The notes beneath the pieces were generated by a model, which was not told where the DNA came from, did no database searches, and worked only from the letters and a program-made list of their open reading frames with translations. From NCBI RefSeq assembly GCF_006346315.1, contig NZ_VDMR01000002.1:792468-856467 (forward strand): a DNA stretch of 64,000 nt, given 5' to 3'. The DNA is from Nocardioides litoris (lineage in GTDB: Bacteria > Actinomycetota > Actinomycetes > Propionibacteriales > Nocardioidaceae). The translations under genes and the position numbers were made by a program. Of the stretch, positions 44,108-53,081 are shown piece after piece (positions within the stretch are counted from its first letter, which is position 1; every line of letters begins with the position of its first letter).

Positions 44108-44857
44108 ATGGACCTCGGTCTCGACGGACGTGCGGCGCTGGTGACGGGCGGGAGCCGGGGCATCGGCCTCGCGGTGGCGCGGGCGCTGGCCGCCGAGGGG
44201 TGCCGGGTGGCGCTGCTCGGGCGCGACCCCGAGACGCTCGCCACCGCGGCCCGGTCGGTCGGCGACGACACGGTGGCCGTCACCGCCGACACCACCGACG
44301 ACGCCGCGGTCCGGGCGGCCGTGGACGAGGCGGCCGCACGCCTGGGTCGGCTCGACGTCGTGGTCAACTGCGCGGCCCCGCGCGCCACCCCGGGCGGGCC
44401 GTCCGGGCTGGCCGGGCTCGACGACGCCGCGTTCCTGGCCAACGTCGACACCAAGGTCCTCGGCTACGCCCGGGTGGTGCGCGCCGCGGTGCCGCACCTG
44501 CGCGCCGCCGGCGGGGGTGCCGTGGTCAACGTGAGCGGCATGAACGCCCGCAGCACCGGCTCGATCGCCGGGTCCGTGCGCAACATCGGGGTCGTGGCCC
44601 TGAGCAAGAACCTCGCCGACGAGCTCGGCGGTGACGGCATCGCGGTCGTCTGCGTCCACCCCGGCCTGACCGTCACCGAGCGCACCGAGGGCGACGCGGC
44701 GTACGCCGAGCAGGCCTCGGCCAACGCCCTCGGTCGCCCGGTCACCGCCGAAGAGGTCGCGACCGCGATCACCTTCCTGGCCAGCCCCCGCGCCGCGATC
44801 GCCAACGGCGCCGTGGTGACCCTCGACGGCGGCCGACCCGGCCCGGTCTTCGCCTGA
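44108..44857 (+). CDS. SDR-family protein lacking the YxxxK motif
   Basis: 249 residues. Cofactor loop TGGSRGIG at residues 14-21, the NNAG position reads NCAAP, and C-terminal LDGGRPGP. At the catalytic site the sequence is SIAGSVRNIGVVALSKN: the positions of the canonical Tyr and Lys hold Ser and Ile. A recognised SDR subgroup shares this SVRN pattern, so it is probably functional with different chemistry or a binding role. ATG 44108. Flanked by unrelated genes. Confidence 0.85.
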   Translation: MDLGLDGRAALVTGGSRGIGLAVARALAAEGCRVALLGRDPETLATAARSVGDDTVAVTADTTDDAAVRAAVDEAAARLGRLDVVVNCAAPRATPGGPSGLAGLDDAAFLANVDTKVLGYARVVRAAVPHLRAAGGGAVVNVSGMNARSTGSIAGSVRNIGVVALSKNLADELGGDGIAVVCVHPGLTVTERTEGDAAYAEQASANALGRPVTAEEVATAITFLASPRAAIANGAVVTLDGGRPGPVFA

Positions 44858-44934
44858 CCCGACGGGGCCGGGCCCTTTTGGCTTCCCCGAGACGGAAGTT
44901 CCGGACCTTTTGGGTCGCGGAGCGGGACAAGTCG

Positions 44935-44963
44935 TTGACCAGGTCTAGACCACGCCCTAGGTT
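44935..44963 (+). promoter_or_regulatory. Promoter with DasR-like (dre) palindrome in the spacer
   Basis: TTGACC (44935-44940), 17-bp spacer, TAGGTT (44958-44963). Within the spacer lies AGGTCTAGACCA (44941-44952), differing by one base from the core of the GntR/DasR responsive element TGGTCTAGACCA. Bound repressor would occupy the promoter between -35 and -10. Confidence 0.65.
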
Positions 44964-45053
44964 CTGCGTGACGGGCGTCACTCGGGCCGCACCGGAACGC
45001 GGTTGCACGGGGCAGGCGGCGCCCGCCTCGTCCACCACACAAGGAGCCATCAC

Positions 45054-47195
45054 GTGCAACGACGCTTCTCGGGCGTCCTGGCCGCGATCGCGGCCAGCTC
45101 GGTCACCCTCTCCCTCGCCGCCGCCGGCGGGCTGTCCGCCCCGGCGGACGCCCACCCGGGCCACGAGGACACCCCCGCACCCGTCCCCGACGCGGCCTTC
45201 CAGAAGGTCACGCTCAACGACCGTCCCGGTGAGCCCATGGACCTCGCGGTGCTTCCGGACGGCGACGTCCTGCACACCACGCGCGAGGGGGTCATCTGGC
45301 ACAACGACGCCGAGACCGGGGTCAACTCGATCGCCGGTCGCATCGACGTCTACCAGCACGACGAGGAAGGCCTGCAGAGCATCGCTCTCGCGCCCGACTT
45401 CGACGCGCAGAAGAACCCCTGGGTCTACCTCTACTACTCGCCGCCGCTCGACACGCCGGCCGACGACCCGACGACCACCTCGATCAACGAGGGCGACGCG
45501 CCGTTCGAGGGCACGCCGGCCGACTTCGCGCCGTACAAGGGCGTCATCCGGCTCTCGAAGTTCAAGTTCGTCGACGGCCAGGTCAAGCAGGGCACCGAGC
45601 GGCGCGTGCTCGACGTGCCCGTCGACCGCGGCATCTGCTGCCACGTCGGCGGCGACATCGTCTTCGACTCCCAGGGCAACCTGATCCTGGCGACCGGCGA
45701 CGACTCCAACCCGTTCGAGTCCGACGGCTTCATCCCGATCGACGAGCGCGAGGGCCGCAACCCGGCCTTCGACGCCCAGCGCACCTCGGCCAACACCAAC
45801 GACCTGCGCGGCAAGATCCTGCGCATCAAGCCGGGCAAGCGCGGCGGCTACACGATCCCGAAGGGCAACATGTTCCGCCCGGGCAAGGCGGGCACCCGGC
45901 CCGAGATCTACGCCATGGGCCTGCGCAACCCGTTCCGCATCGAGATCCACCCGCGCACCGACAAGCTGTGGGTCGCCGACTACTCGCCCGACGCCCGCAC
46001 CCCCGACCCCGAGCGTGGTCCCGACGGCCAGGGCAAGTGGGTGCAGATCGAGGAGCCGGCCAACTACGGGTGGCCCTACTGCGCCACCGACCAGCTCCCG
46101 TACGTCGACTACGACTTCGCCACCGAGACCTCCGGCGAGCCGTTCGACTGCGCGGCGCCCCGCAACGACTCGCCCCACAACACCGGGCTGAAGAAGCTGC
46201 CGCCGACGGAGAAGCCGGAGATCTTCTACGGCTTCGACGAGTCCGCCGAGTTCCCCGAGCTCGGCACCGGCGGCATCTCGCCCATGGCCGGCCCGGCCTA
46301 CCAGTACGACGTGCGCAAGACCCGCGGCAAGACCCCCGTCGCCTGGCCCGAGCAGTACGACGACACCCCGCTGCTCTACGAGTGGAGCCGTGACTGGATC
46401 AAGGGCGTCCACCTCGACGGCCAGGGCGGCGTCGGCGCCATCGAGGACGTCGTCCCGGGCATCGTCGTGGACAACCCGATGGACATGGAGTTCGGCCCCG
46501 ACGGCGCGCTCTACGTCCTCGAGTACGGCGACGGCTACTTCGCCGAGAACCCCGACGCCCAGCTCTCCCGCATCGACCACGTCGGCGTGGGCGGCAACCG
46601 CAGCCCGCAGCCGAAGGTGACCGCGACCCCCTCGTCCGGCATGCCGCCGCTGCGCGTGAAGTTCTCCAGCGAGGGCACCGTCGACCCCGACGGCGACCAG
46701 CTGAAGTACCAGTGGGACTTCGACGGTGACGGTCGCTTCGACTCCACCGCCAAGAACCCCTCCTTCACCTACCGCGAGGAGGGGTCCTACCGGGCCACGC
46801 TCACCGTCACCGACGTCGGCGGCAAGCACCGTGGTCGGCACGCCTCGGCCGACGTCGACATCGTCGTGGGCAACCAGGCGCCGGTCCTGGAGTTCGTGAC
46901 GCCGACCGCGGGCGACACCTTCGCCTTCGGTGACTCCGTCGCCTACGAGGTGACCGTGACCGACGACCAGCCGGTCGACTGCTCCAAGGTCACCGTGACC
47001 TACATCCTCGGTCACGACAGCCACGGCCACCCGCAGAGCACGGCCGCCGGCTGCACGGGCACGCTCACCACGACGGTCCCCGGCGGCCACGACCCGGCCA
47101 CCGACGACCTGAGCGCCGTCTTCGTCGCGCAGTACGACGACGGCGAGCTCACCGGCAGCACCGAGGTCCGCCTGGAGCCGACCACGGCTCCCTGA
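45054..47195 (+). CDS. Secreted PQQ-dependent sugar dehydrogenase-like protein with PKD domain
   Basis: 713 residues. Signal peptide to about residue 34. Residues 50-500 form a soluble glucose-dehydrogenase-type beta-propeller (EPMDLAVLPDGDVLHTTREG, GLQSIALAPDF, HVGGDIVFDSQGNLILATGDD, YAMGLRNPFRIEIHP, NYGWPYC). PKD domain at about 520-605 (DPDGDQLKYQWDFDGDG) and a C-terminal Ig-like domain with a Cys pair. Oxidises sugars or acts on carbohydrate outside the cell. GTG 45054 has AAGGAG 7 bp upstream. A DasR-like operator sits in the promoter. Confidence 0.9.
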   Translation: MQRRFSGVLAAIAASSVTLSLAAAGGLSAPADAHPGHEDTPAPVPDAAFQKVTLNDRPGEPMDLAVLPDGDVLHTTREGVIWHNDAETGVNSIAGRIDVYQHDEEGLQSIALAPDFDAQKNPWVYLYYSPPLDTPADDPTTTSINEGDAPFEGTPADFAPYKGVIRLSKFKFVDGQVKQGTERRVLDVPVDRGICCHVGGDIVFDSQGNLILATGDDSNPFESDGFIPIDEREGRNPAFDAQRTSANTNDLRGKILRIKPGKRGGYTIPKGNMFRPGKAGTRPEIYAMGLRNPFRIEIHPRTDKLWVADYSPDARTPDPERGPDGQGKWVQIEEPANYGWPYCATDQLPYVDYDFATETSGEPFDCAAPRNDSPHNTGLKKLPPTEKPEIFYGFDESAEFPELGTGGISPMAGPAYQYDVRKTRGKTPVAWPEQYDDTPLLYEWSRDWIKGVHLDGQGGVGAIEDVVPGIVVDNPMDMEFGPDGALYVLEYGDGYFAENPDAQLSRIDHVGVGGNRSPQPKVTATPSSGMPPLRVKFSSEGTVDPDGDQLKYQWDFDGDGRFDSTAKNPSFTYREEGSYRATLTVTDVGGKHRGRHASADVDIVVGNQAPVLEFVTPTAGDTFAFGDSVAYEVTVTDDQPVDCSKVTVTYILGHDSHGHPQSTAAGCTGTLTTTVPGGHDPATDDLSAVFVAQYDDGELTGSTEVRLEPTTAP

Positions 47196-47213
47196 CCCGG
47201 GCGCACCACCTCG

Positions 47214-47254
47214 GGGGCCCGCGTCCCGTCCGCTCCGGACGGGCCGCGGGCCCC
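47214..47254 (+). terminator. Terminator of the PKD dehydrogenase gene
   Basis: Long hairpin: GGGGCCCGCG pairs with CGCGGGCCCC and CCGTCCG with CGGACGG, one mismatch between, 3-nt loop; 19 bp after the stop codon. Confidence 0.85.
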
Positions 47255-47291
47255 GCCGTCGTACGAGGCCCCGGGTGGGTACCGGCGGCGG

Positions 47292-48089
47292 GTGACGAAC
47301 GACCGCGACCACGGCGAGGACCGGCACCGGCAGGACGACGGCGACCGGCGGGACGGGCCGGGGGCCCACGACCGGGCGCCCCGGACGCACGCGGTGCGCC
47401 CGCGCTGGGTGTGGGCCAGCCTGCTGGTGCTGCTGCTGGGCTCGATCATCGCAGCGCTCGGCCTGATGGGGCTCGAGGCGCTCGGGTCGACCTGGCCGGT
47501 CGTCGGGGCGGGCGCGGTCGTCCTCGCCGTGGGCGCCGTCGGCGCGTGGCGCAGCGGCTTCTTCTACGATGTCCCCGGCAGCGAGGACCCGGCCACGATC
47601 GTCGACGACGTGCGCACGGGCCGGGTGCTCCGCGGCCCCGACCCCGGCACCCGGCAGGCCGGCGGCCCCGAGGTCGCGGCCCACGCCCGCGCCGCCACCC
47701 GAGTGGCCCGCGAGGCGCGCACGCGCCCCTGGCCCCGCTGGTACGCCGAGCCGTCGGCCGCCCCGGGCTGGGTGGCGGTCGCCGGGGCCGCGCTGCTCCT
47801 GGCCGCCCAGGGTGCCGCACCCGACGCCCCGAGCGGCTACGAGCCCTCGCACCGGGCGGCGATCGTCGGTGTCGTCGCGGCGCTCGTGGGCCTGCGCCTC
47901 GCCCTCGCGCCGCGGTCGGTGGTGGCGTCGGTCGCCACGGTGGTCGCGGCCGCCGTCACCGTCGTGGTGCTGGTCTTCGACGGTGGTCCGCTCGTGGCCG
48001 TGGTGCTGCAGGGCGCGGCCGCGGTGCTGCTCCTGCTCGGCGGCGGGGTCGGGGTCGCCGCCCAGGTCGCCCGGGTGCGGCACCGCTGA
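47292..48089 (+). CDS. Hypothetical multi-pass membrane protein
   Basis: 265 residues. A hydrophilic, charged N-terminus of about 38 residues, two transmembrane helices (about 41-63 and 68-86), a cytosolic or external loop of about 65 residues (ATRVAREARTRPWPRWYAEP), and four more helices in the C-terminal half. No known domain. GTG start after a terminator, so it is its own unit. Confidence 0.7.
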   Translation: MTNDRDHGEDRHRQDDGDRRDGPGAHDRAPRTHAVRPRWVWASLLVLLLGSIIAALGLMGLEALGSTWPVVGAGAVVLAVGAVGAWRSGFFYDVPGSEDPATIVDDVRTGRVLRGPDPGTRQAGGPEVAAHARAATRVAREARTRPWPRWYAEPSAAPGWVAVAGAALLLAAQGAAPDAPSGYEPSHRAAIVGVVAALVGLRLALAPRSVVASVATVVAAAVTVVVLVFDGGPLVAVVLQGAAAVLLLLGGGVGVAAQVARVRHR

Positions 48090-48113
48090 GCGCCGCTCCC
48101 GTCGGGCGGGACC

Positions 48114-48863
48114 TCACCAGGGGACGACCTGGCGGTCCTCCCACAGCAGGCCGGTGCGGGCGCCGTCGGCCGGGCGGATGGCCAGCCAGACCGCCGTGTC
48201 GGCCCCCTGCTCGGCGGAGCGGGGCGCGTCCGGCCCGCCCATGTCGGTGCGGCAGTGGCCCGGACAGGTGGCGTCGACGAGGACACCGCGCCGACCGAGC
48301 CCCTGCTCGTGGGCCAGGTTGCGGACCAGGGCGTTGACCCCCGCCTTGGCGACCCGGTAGGGCGCCAGCCCGCCCGCGGTGCCCGGCCCCGACATCCGGC
48401 CCAGGCACGCGCTGAGGGCGACGACCCGGCCCGAGCGCCGCTCGACCATGCCCGGCACGAAGGCGGCCATGGTGCGCCAGGTGCCGTCGAGGTCGGTCGC
48501 CATGACCCGCCGCCACTCCTCCTCGCTGGTGCGCAGCGTCTTGGCGGTGCGCTCGCTCATGACCGCCGCCGAGCAGACGAGCACGTCGACGGCGGCCAGG
48601 GGGCCCAGCCGGTCGGGCAGCGCGGCCACGGCCTCGGCCGAGGCGACGTCGCAGTCGAACCCGACCGCGTCGACACCCTCCTCGACCAGGGCCGTGGCGG
48701 CCTCGCGCGCCCGGCCGGGCGAGCGCCCCACCAGGACGACCGTGGCGCCGAGCGTCCCGAGGCCGCGTGCGACCGCGAGCCCGATGCCGCGGCTGCCCCC
48801 GGTGACGAGCGCGACCCGACCGTCGAGCCGGGCGTCGAGCCGGGCGGCGGCGGGCGACGACAT
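48114..48863 (-). CDS. SDR family oxidoreductase
   Basis: 249 residues. TGGSRGIG near residues 21-28, CSAAV in place of NNAG near 97, SACLGRMSG and YRVAKAG (YxxxK) near 170. The C-terminus ends LLWEDRQVVPW, not the usual DGG. Classical NAD(P)-dependent SDR of unknown substrate. Convergent with the membrane protein gene and 83 bp downstream of a PRC-barrel gene on the same strand. Confidence 0.9.
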   Translation of the reverse strand: MSSPAAARLDARLDGRVALVTGGSRGIGLAVARGLGTLGATVVLVGRSPGRAREAATALVEEGVDAVGFDCDVASAEAVAALPDRLGPLAAVDVLVCSAAVMSERTAKTLRTSEEEWRRVMATDLDGTWRTMAAFVPGMVERRSGRVVALSACLGRMSGPGTAGGLAPYRVAKAGVNALVRNLAHEQGLGRRGVLVDATCPGHCRTDMGGPDAPRSAEQGADTAVWLAIRPADGARTGLLWEDRQVVPW

Positions 48864-48946
48864 GGTGGGCTCCTCCCGAGGTGGTCGGCCCATCGTCGTA
48901 CGACGACCGGTGCCGGCGGCAGCGCCGGAGGGGTGGAGCCGGTCGG

Positions 48947-49255
48947 TCAGCCCCGGACCTGCTGCCGGGGCAGGTCGAACCTCGGCCCCTCGTGGATCGT
49001 GCGGTGCGAGATCGAGACGTGCACCCGGTCGTCGACCCCGAGCACCGAGTCGGCCGGGACCAGCCGGTGGGTCCGGGCCAGGCCGCGCAGGCCGCCGGAG
49101 GCCACCACGAGCTGCAGCACCCGCCCGGTCCCGTCCTCGACCACGACCCGGTCGACCTCGCCCACGCGGTGGCCGTGGGGGTCGACGACCACCCGACCAT
49201 GCAGCGGGGCAGGCGCCTCGCGCACCCGGCGCACGGCGTCTCGGGTCGGGTCCAT
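48947..49255 (-). CDS. PRC-barrel domain protein
   Basis: 102 residues. Single PRC-barrel: GRVVVDPHGHRVGEVDRVVV, then VLQLVVASGGLRGLARTHR and LVPADSVLGVDDRVHV. Small cytosolic beta-barrel used for RNA or protein interactions in other families; here stand-alone, as frequently seen near stress genes in actinobacteria. ATG 49253-49255. Divergent from the OmpR-type regulator. Confidence 0.82.
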   Translation of the reverse strand: MDPTRDAVRRVREAPAPLHGRVVVDPHGHRVGEVDRVVVEDGTGRVLQLVVASGGLRGLARTHRLVPADSVLGVDDRVHVSISHRTIHEGPRFDLPRQQVRG

Positions 49256-49451
49256 GGGGCACCTCCGCGGCTCGGCTGCTGGGTCGGACGGCTGGGCGTC
49301 GACCCCGCCCGGGCCCACCGGGGACCGGGCGGGTCGACGTACGTCCAGCGTGCCCGGCGCAGATGACGACGGCCCGGACCGCCGTGCGGCAGTCGTGTGA
49401 CAGCGCAGCGGGTCGACCGGGCCGCGACCGGGGCCCCACTAGGGTGCGGTG

Positions 49452-50149
<698 letters not shown>

Positions 50150-50153
<4 letters not shown>

Positions 50154-51532
50154 GCCGGCCGCGCCCGCGGCGCCGCGCCGGCCTCCGCGCGACCGTCACG
50201 CTCGCGTTCGCGGTCGGCGCCCTCCTGATCTCCGCGGTGCTGGCCCTGGGCACCTACCTGGCGGCCCGGCACCAGCTGGTCGACCAGCGCGAGCGCACCG
50301 CCACCCGGCAGGCGTACGCCGATGCCGCGCTCGTGCGCGACAGCCTGCTGACCTCGGGGGCCGAGGTGAGCGACGTGCTCGGCTCGATCTCGCCCCCGCC
50401 GGGCGCGGTCATCCTGCTGCGGCTCGACGGCCGTTGGTACTCCTCCAGCCTCGACGCCGCCGGGCCCGACCTCACCGACGAGGTCCGGCCGGTCGTCGCC
50501 GACGGCTCGGTGGCGCTGGCGTGGACCGACGAGACCGACCCGCCGTCGGTCGTGGTCGGGGTGCCGCTGCCCGCCGTGGGCGGCGAGTACTACGAGGTGG
50601 TCGAGGCCGAGGAGCTCGACCGCACGCTGTCGACGCTGGCCATCGCGCTGTGGACGAGCGCGGTCGTGACCACGGTCGCGGGGGCGCTGGTCGGCCGCGC
50701 CGCCGTGCGGCAGGTGCTGCGCCCGCTGCGCCGGGTCGCGGGGGCCGCCACCCGGGTCGCCGACGGCGACGTCACCACCCGGCTCGACGCCGGCGGCGAC
50801 CCCGACCTCGAGCCGCTCGTCGTGGCCTTCAACGAGATGGTCGACGCCGTGCAGGAGCGCATCGAGCGGGACGCCCGGTTCGCCGCCGACGTCAGCCACG
50901 AGCTGCGGACGCCGGTGACGACCCTGACGACGAGTCTCAGCCTCTTGGAGGGGGCGAGCGACCTGTCCCCGCGCACGGCGAGCGCGGTCGCGCTGATGTC
51001 CGACGAGCTCGCGCGCTTCCGGCTGGCGCTGGAGGACCTGCTCGTCATCGGCCGCCTCGACGCCGGAGCGCGGGAGCGCGACCCGTCCCCCGTCGGGGTC
51101 GCGGACCTCGTGCACCAGTCGCTCGCCGCAGCGTCGGTGCCGGCCGAGGGACGGCTCGAGGGCGACGCCGCCGCCCTGGCCCGGACGGTGCGCGTCGACC
51201 GACCGCAGGTCGTGCGCGCGCTGGCCAACCTCGTGCGCAACGCGACCATCCACGCCGGCGGCCTGCGGCGCGTCCGGGTGGTCGGGCTGCCCGGGGTCGT
51301 CGAGCTGCACGTCGAGGACGACGGCCCCGGCGTACCCGCCGAGGAGCGGGAGCGGGTCTTCGAGCGGTTCGCCCGGGCCGGCGGCCAGAAGGTCGGCACC
51401 GGCAGCGGGCTCGGGCTGAGCATCGTGCGGCAGACCGTCGTCAACCACGGCGGCCAGGTGTGGTGCGAGGCGCGGGCCGGGGGCGGCGCGGACTTCGTGG
51501 TCCGGCTGCCGTCGGTGGGGGACCGGTCGTGA
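50150..51532 (+). CDS. Sensor histidine kinase with HAMP domain
   Basis: 460 residues. TM1 about 15-37, extracytoplasmic sensor to about 160, TM2 about 163-185, HAMP 186-238, HisKA with FAADVSHELRTPVTTL near residue 247, HATPase with NLVRNATIHA, EDDGPGVP and GSGLGLSIV. All kinase boxes are canonical. Cognate to the upstream OmpR regulator, and the GTG of the downstream lipoprotein overlaps its stop. Resembles the MtrB/CseC envelope-sensing type. Confidence 0.95.
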
Positions 51533-52212
51533 GGCGCGCGGCGGCCGGGGTGCTGGCCGGGGTGCTGGCCGGGGTGCTGGCCGGGGCGACGGCCTCGTGC
51601 GGGGTGCCGACCGACGACCCGGTGGTGCGGGTCGACGACGCCGACGTGCCCTACCGCCTGCTCGACCCGGTCGGCCCGTCGGCGCCGCCCTCGGCCGCGG
51701 AGTCCGTGCCCGGAGGGCCCGCTGTCTACTGGGAGGACGGCGCGCGGCTGGCCCCCTCGCCGGTCGACGCGAGGTGCGACGACCCACCGCTCGCGGCGGC
51801 CGAGGCCCTGGTGGCTGCCCTGGTCGCCGGGCCCACGGACGACGAGCGCGCCCGCGGCCGCTCCACCGCCCTGCCGCCGGAGTCATCGCTGCGCGTGACC
51901 GAGGTCGTCGACGGCACGGCCGTGCTCGCCCTCACGACGTCGGGGGCCATCAGCGCCGAGCGCCTGCCCCTGGCGGTGGGCCAGGTCGTGCTGACCGTCG
52001 TCTCCGGCCCGGGCGTCGACACGGTCGTGCTCACCGCGACCGACGCCACCGACGGCGTCGACCCGGGTGCCGACCCCGACGGGGAGGCCGAGCAGCAGCC
52101 CGTGCCGGTGCCCCTGCCCGGTGGGGCGCTCACCGAGGCGGCGGTGGGGGCAGAGGACTACCGGCAGCTCGTCGCGGGCGCCGACCGGGCGGGCCTGGGC
52201 GGCTGCCCCTGA
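51529..52212 (+). CDS. GerMN-domain lipoprotein (LpqB/CseA-like)
   Basis: 227 residues. Lipoprotein signal with three GVLA repeats (from a 12-bp tandem repeat) and lipobox ATASC near residue 24. Residues 80-180 match a GerMN domain: EALVAALVAGPTDDERARG, STALPPESSLRVTEVVDGT and LPLAVGQVVLTVVS. LpqB of the MtrAB system has GerMN plus a propeller; this one lacks the propeller. Last gene of the RR-kinase operon, so likely modulates the kinase outside the membrane. Confidence 0.85.
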   Translation: MRRAAAGVLAGVLAGVLAGATASCGVPTDDPVVRVDDADVPYRLLDPVGPSAPPSAAESVPGGPAVYWEDGARLAPSPVDARCDDPPLAAAEALVAALVAGPTDDERARGRSTALPPESSLRVTEVVDGTAVLALTTSGAISAERLPLAVGQVVLTVVSGPGVDTVVLTATDATDGVDPGADPDGEAEQQPVPVPLPGGALTEAAVGAEDYRQLVAGADRAGLGGCP

Positions 52213-52360
52213 GGCATGTTGCAGCCGGATGACGACCGACCGCCGGGTCTGCGCCGAAGCCGGCGGCACCCTTGTCCGCGGCGGCGGCCGCTGGCTGCAT
52301 GGAGGGGTCGGCCGCCCCACCCGGCGGCCCGGACCCGACACCGATCACCAGGAGGACCCC

Positions 52361-52642
52361 ATGGTCACCGTCACCGCGCCCGCCCTGTCCGTCATCCGCA
52401 CCCTCACCAGCCACCCGCGGCTCGGGTCGGCGTCGGGCCTGCAGATCGCCGACCCGGTCGGTGACGGTCGGCTGACCGTCGCCGCGGTGGCCGAGCCGAC
52501 CGGCGGCGCGCAGGAGGTCCTCCTCGACGGCGCCCGCGTCTACCTCGCACCCGGCGTCGAGGCGGAGCTCGACGGGCACGTCCTCGACGTCACGACGGAC
52601 GACCGCGGCCGGCATCAGTTCCGGCTGGTCGACGCGGCCTGA
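52361..52642 (+). CDS. HesB/IscA-like small protein
   Basis: 93 residues. Starts VTVTAPALSVIRTLTSHP and has the Adhesin/HesB-like pattern GLQIADPVGDGRLTVAAVAEP and GARVYLAPGVEAELDG. The Cys residues that bind Fe-S in A-type carriers (one mid-domain, CxC at the end) are all absent, so it is unlikely to carry a cluster. GGAGGA precedes ATG 52361. Confidence 0.7.
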   Translation: MVTVTAPALSVIRTLTSHPRLGSASGLQIADPVGDGRLTVAAVAEPTGGAQEVLLDGARVYLAPGVEAELDGHVLDVTTDDRGRHQFRLVDAA

Positions 52643-52683
52643 GACGATCCTGGGCGTCCACTCCCGACCGCCCAGGAGGCCCT

Positions 52684-53046
52684 GTGGCCATCGACCCCAC
52701 CGGCCCCGGCCTCAAGGCCTTCATCGAGGCCGACCCCGACGGCCCCGTCGTCATGCTCAACCTGCTGCGCTTCGCGCCCGGCGGCGAGGAGGCGTACGCC
52801 GAGTACGTCCGCCACTTCCGGGCGACCGCGACGGTGCACGGCGCCGAGCTCGTCTACCACGGACGCGGCGACACCGCCCTGGTCGCGGAGGAGGGCCAGG
52901 CGTGGGACGCCGTCCTGCTCGTGCGCTACCCGACGCGGCGGGCCTTCTCCGCCATGGTGCGTGACCCGGCCTACCAGGCCGGCACCCACCTGCGCAGCGG
53001 CGCCCTCGTCGAGGCCGTCCTGCAGCCCACGTCCGAGATCACCTGA
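52684..53046 (+). CDS. DUF1330 family protein
   Basis: 120 residues. Ferredoxin-like dimeric alpha/beta barrel of the DUF1330 type: GPVVMLNLLRFAPGGEEAYAEY, FRATATVHGAELVYHGRGDT, WDAVLLVRYPTRRAFSAMV. Family function is unproven (often near catabolic genes). GTG with AGGAGG upstream; 41 bp after the HesB-like gene. Confidence 0.85.
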   Translation: MAIDPTGPGLKAFIEADPDGPVVMLNLLRFAPGGEEAYAEYVRHFRATATVHGAELVYHGRGDTALVAEEGQAWDAVLLVRYPTRRAFSAMVRDPAYQAGTHLRSGALVEAVLQPTSEIT

Positions 53047-53081
53047 CGTCGGGGGTCAGCTGCCCCCGGCCGGCGTCAGGT
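53041..53081. terminator. Convergent terminator hairpin
   Basis: ACCTGACG / CGTCAGGT outer arms with inner GGGGG / CCCCC, over the convergent ends of the DUF1330 and dehydrogenase genes. Confidence 0.5.

Noticed and set aside
44769..48083. Minus-strand open frame of about 1100 codons
   Set aside because: Shadow of the PKD dehydrogenase and the membrane protein gene; composition is Val/Gly/Arg repeats without domain structure.
52361..52642. A-type iron-sulfur carrier
   Set aside because: The fold pattern fits, but the three conserved cysteines are missing, so cluster transfer is not supported.
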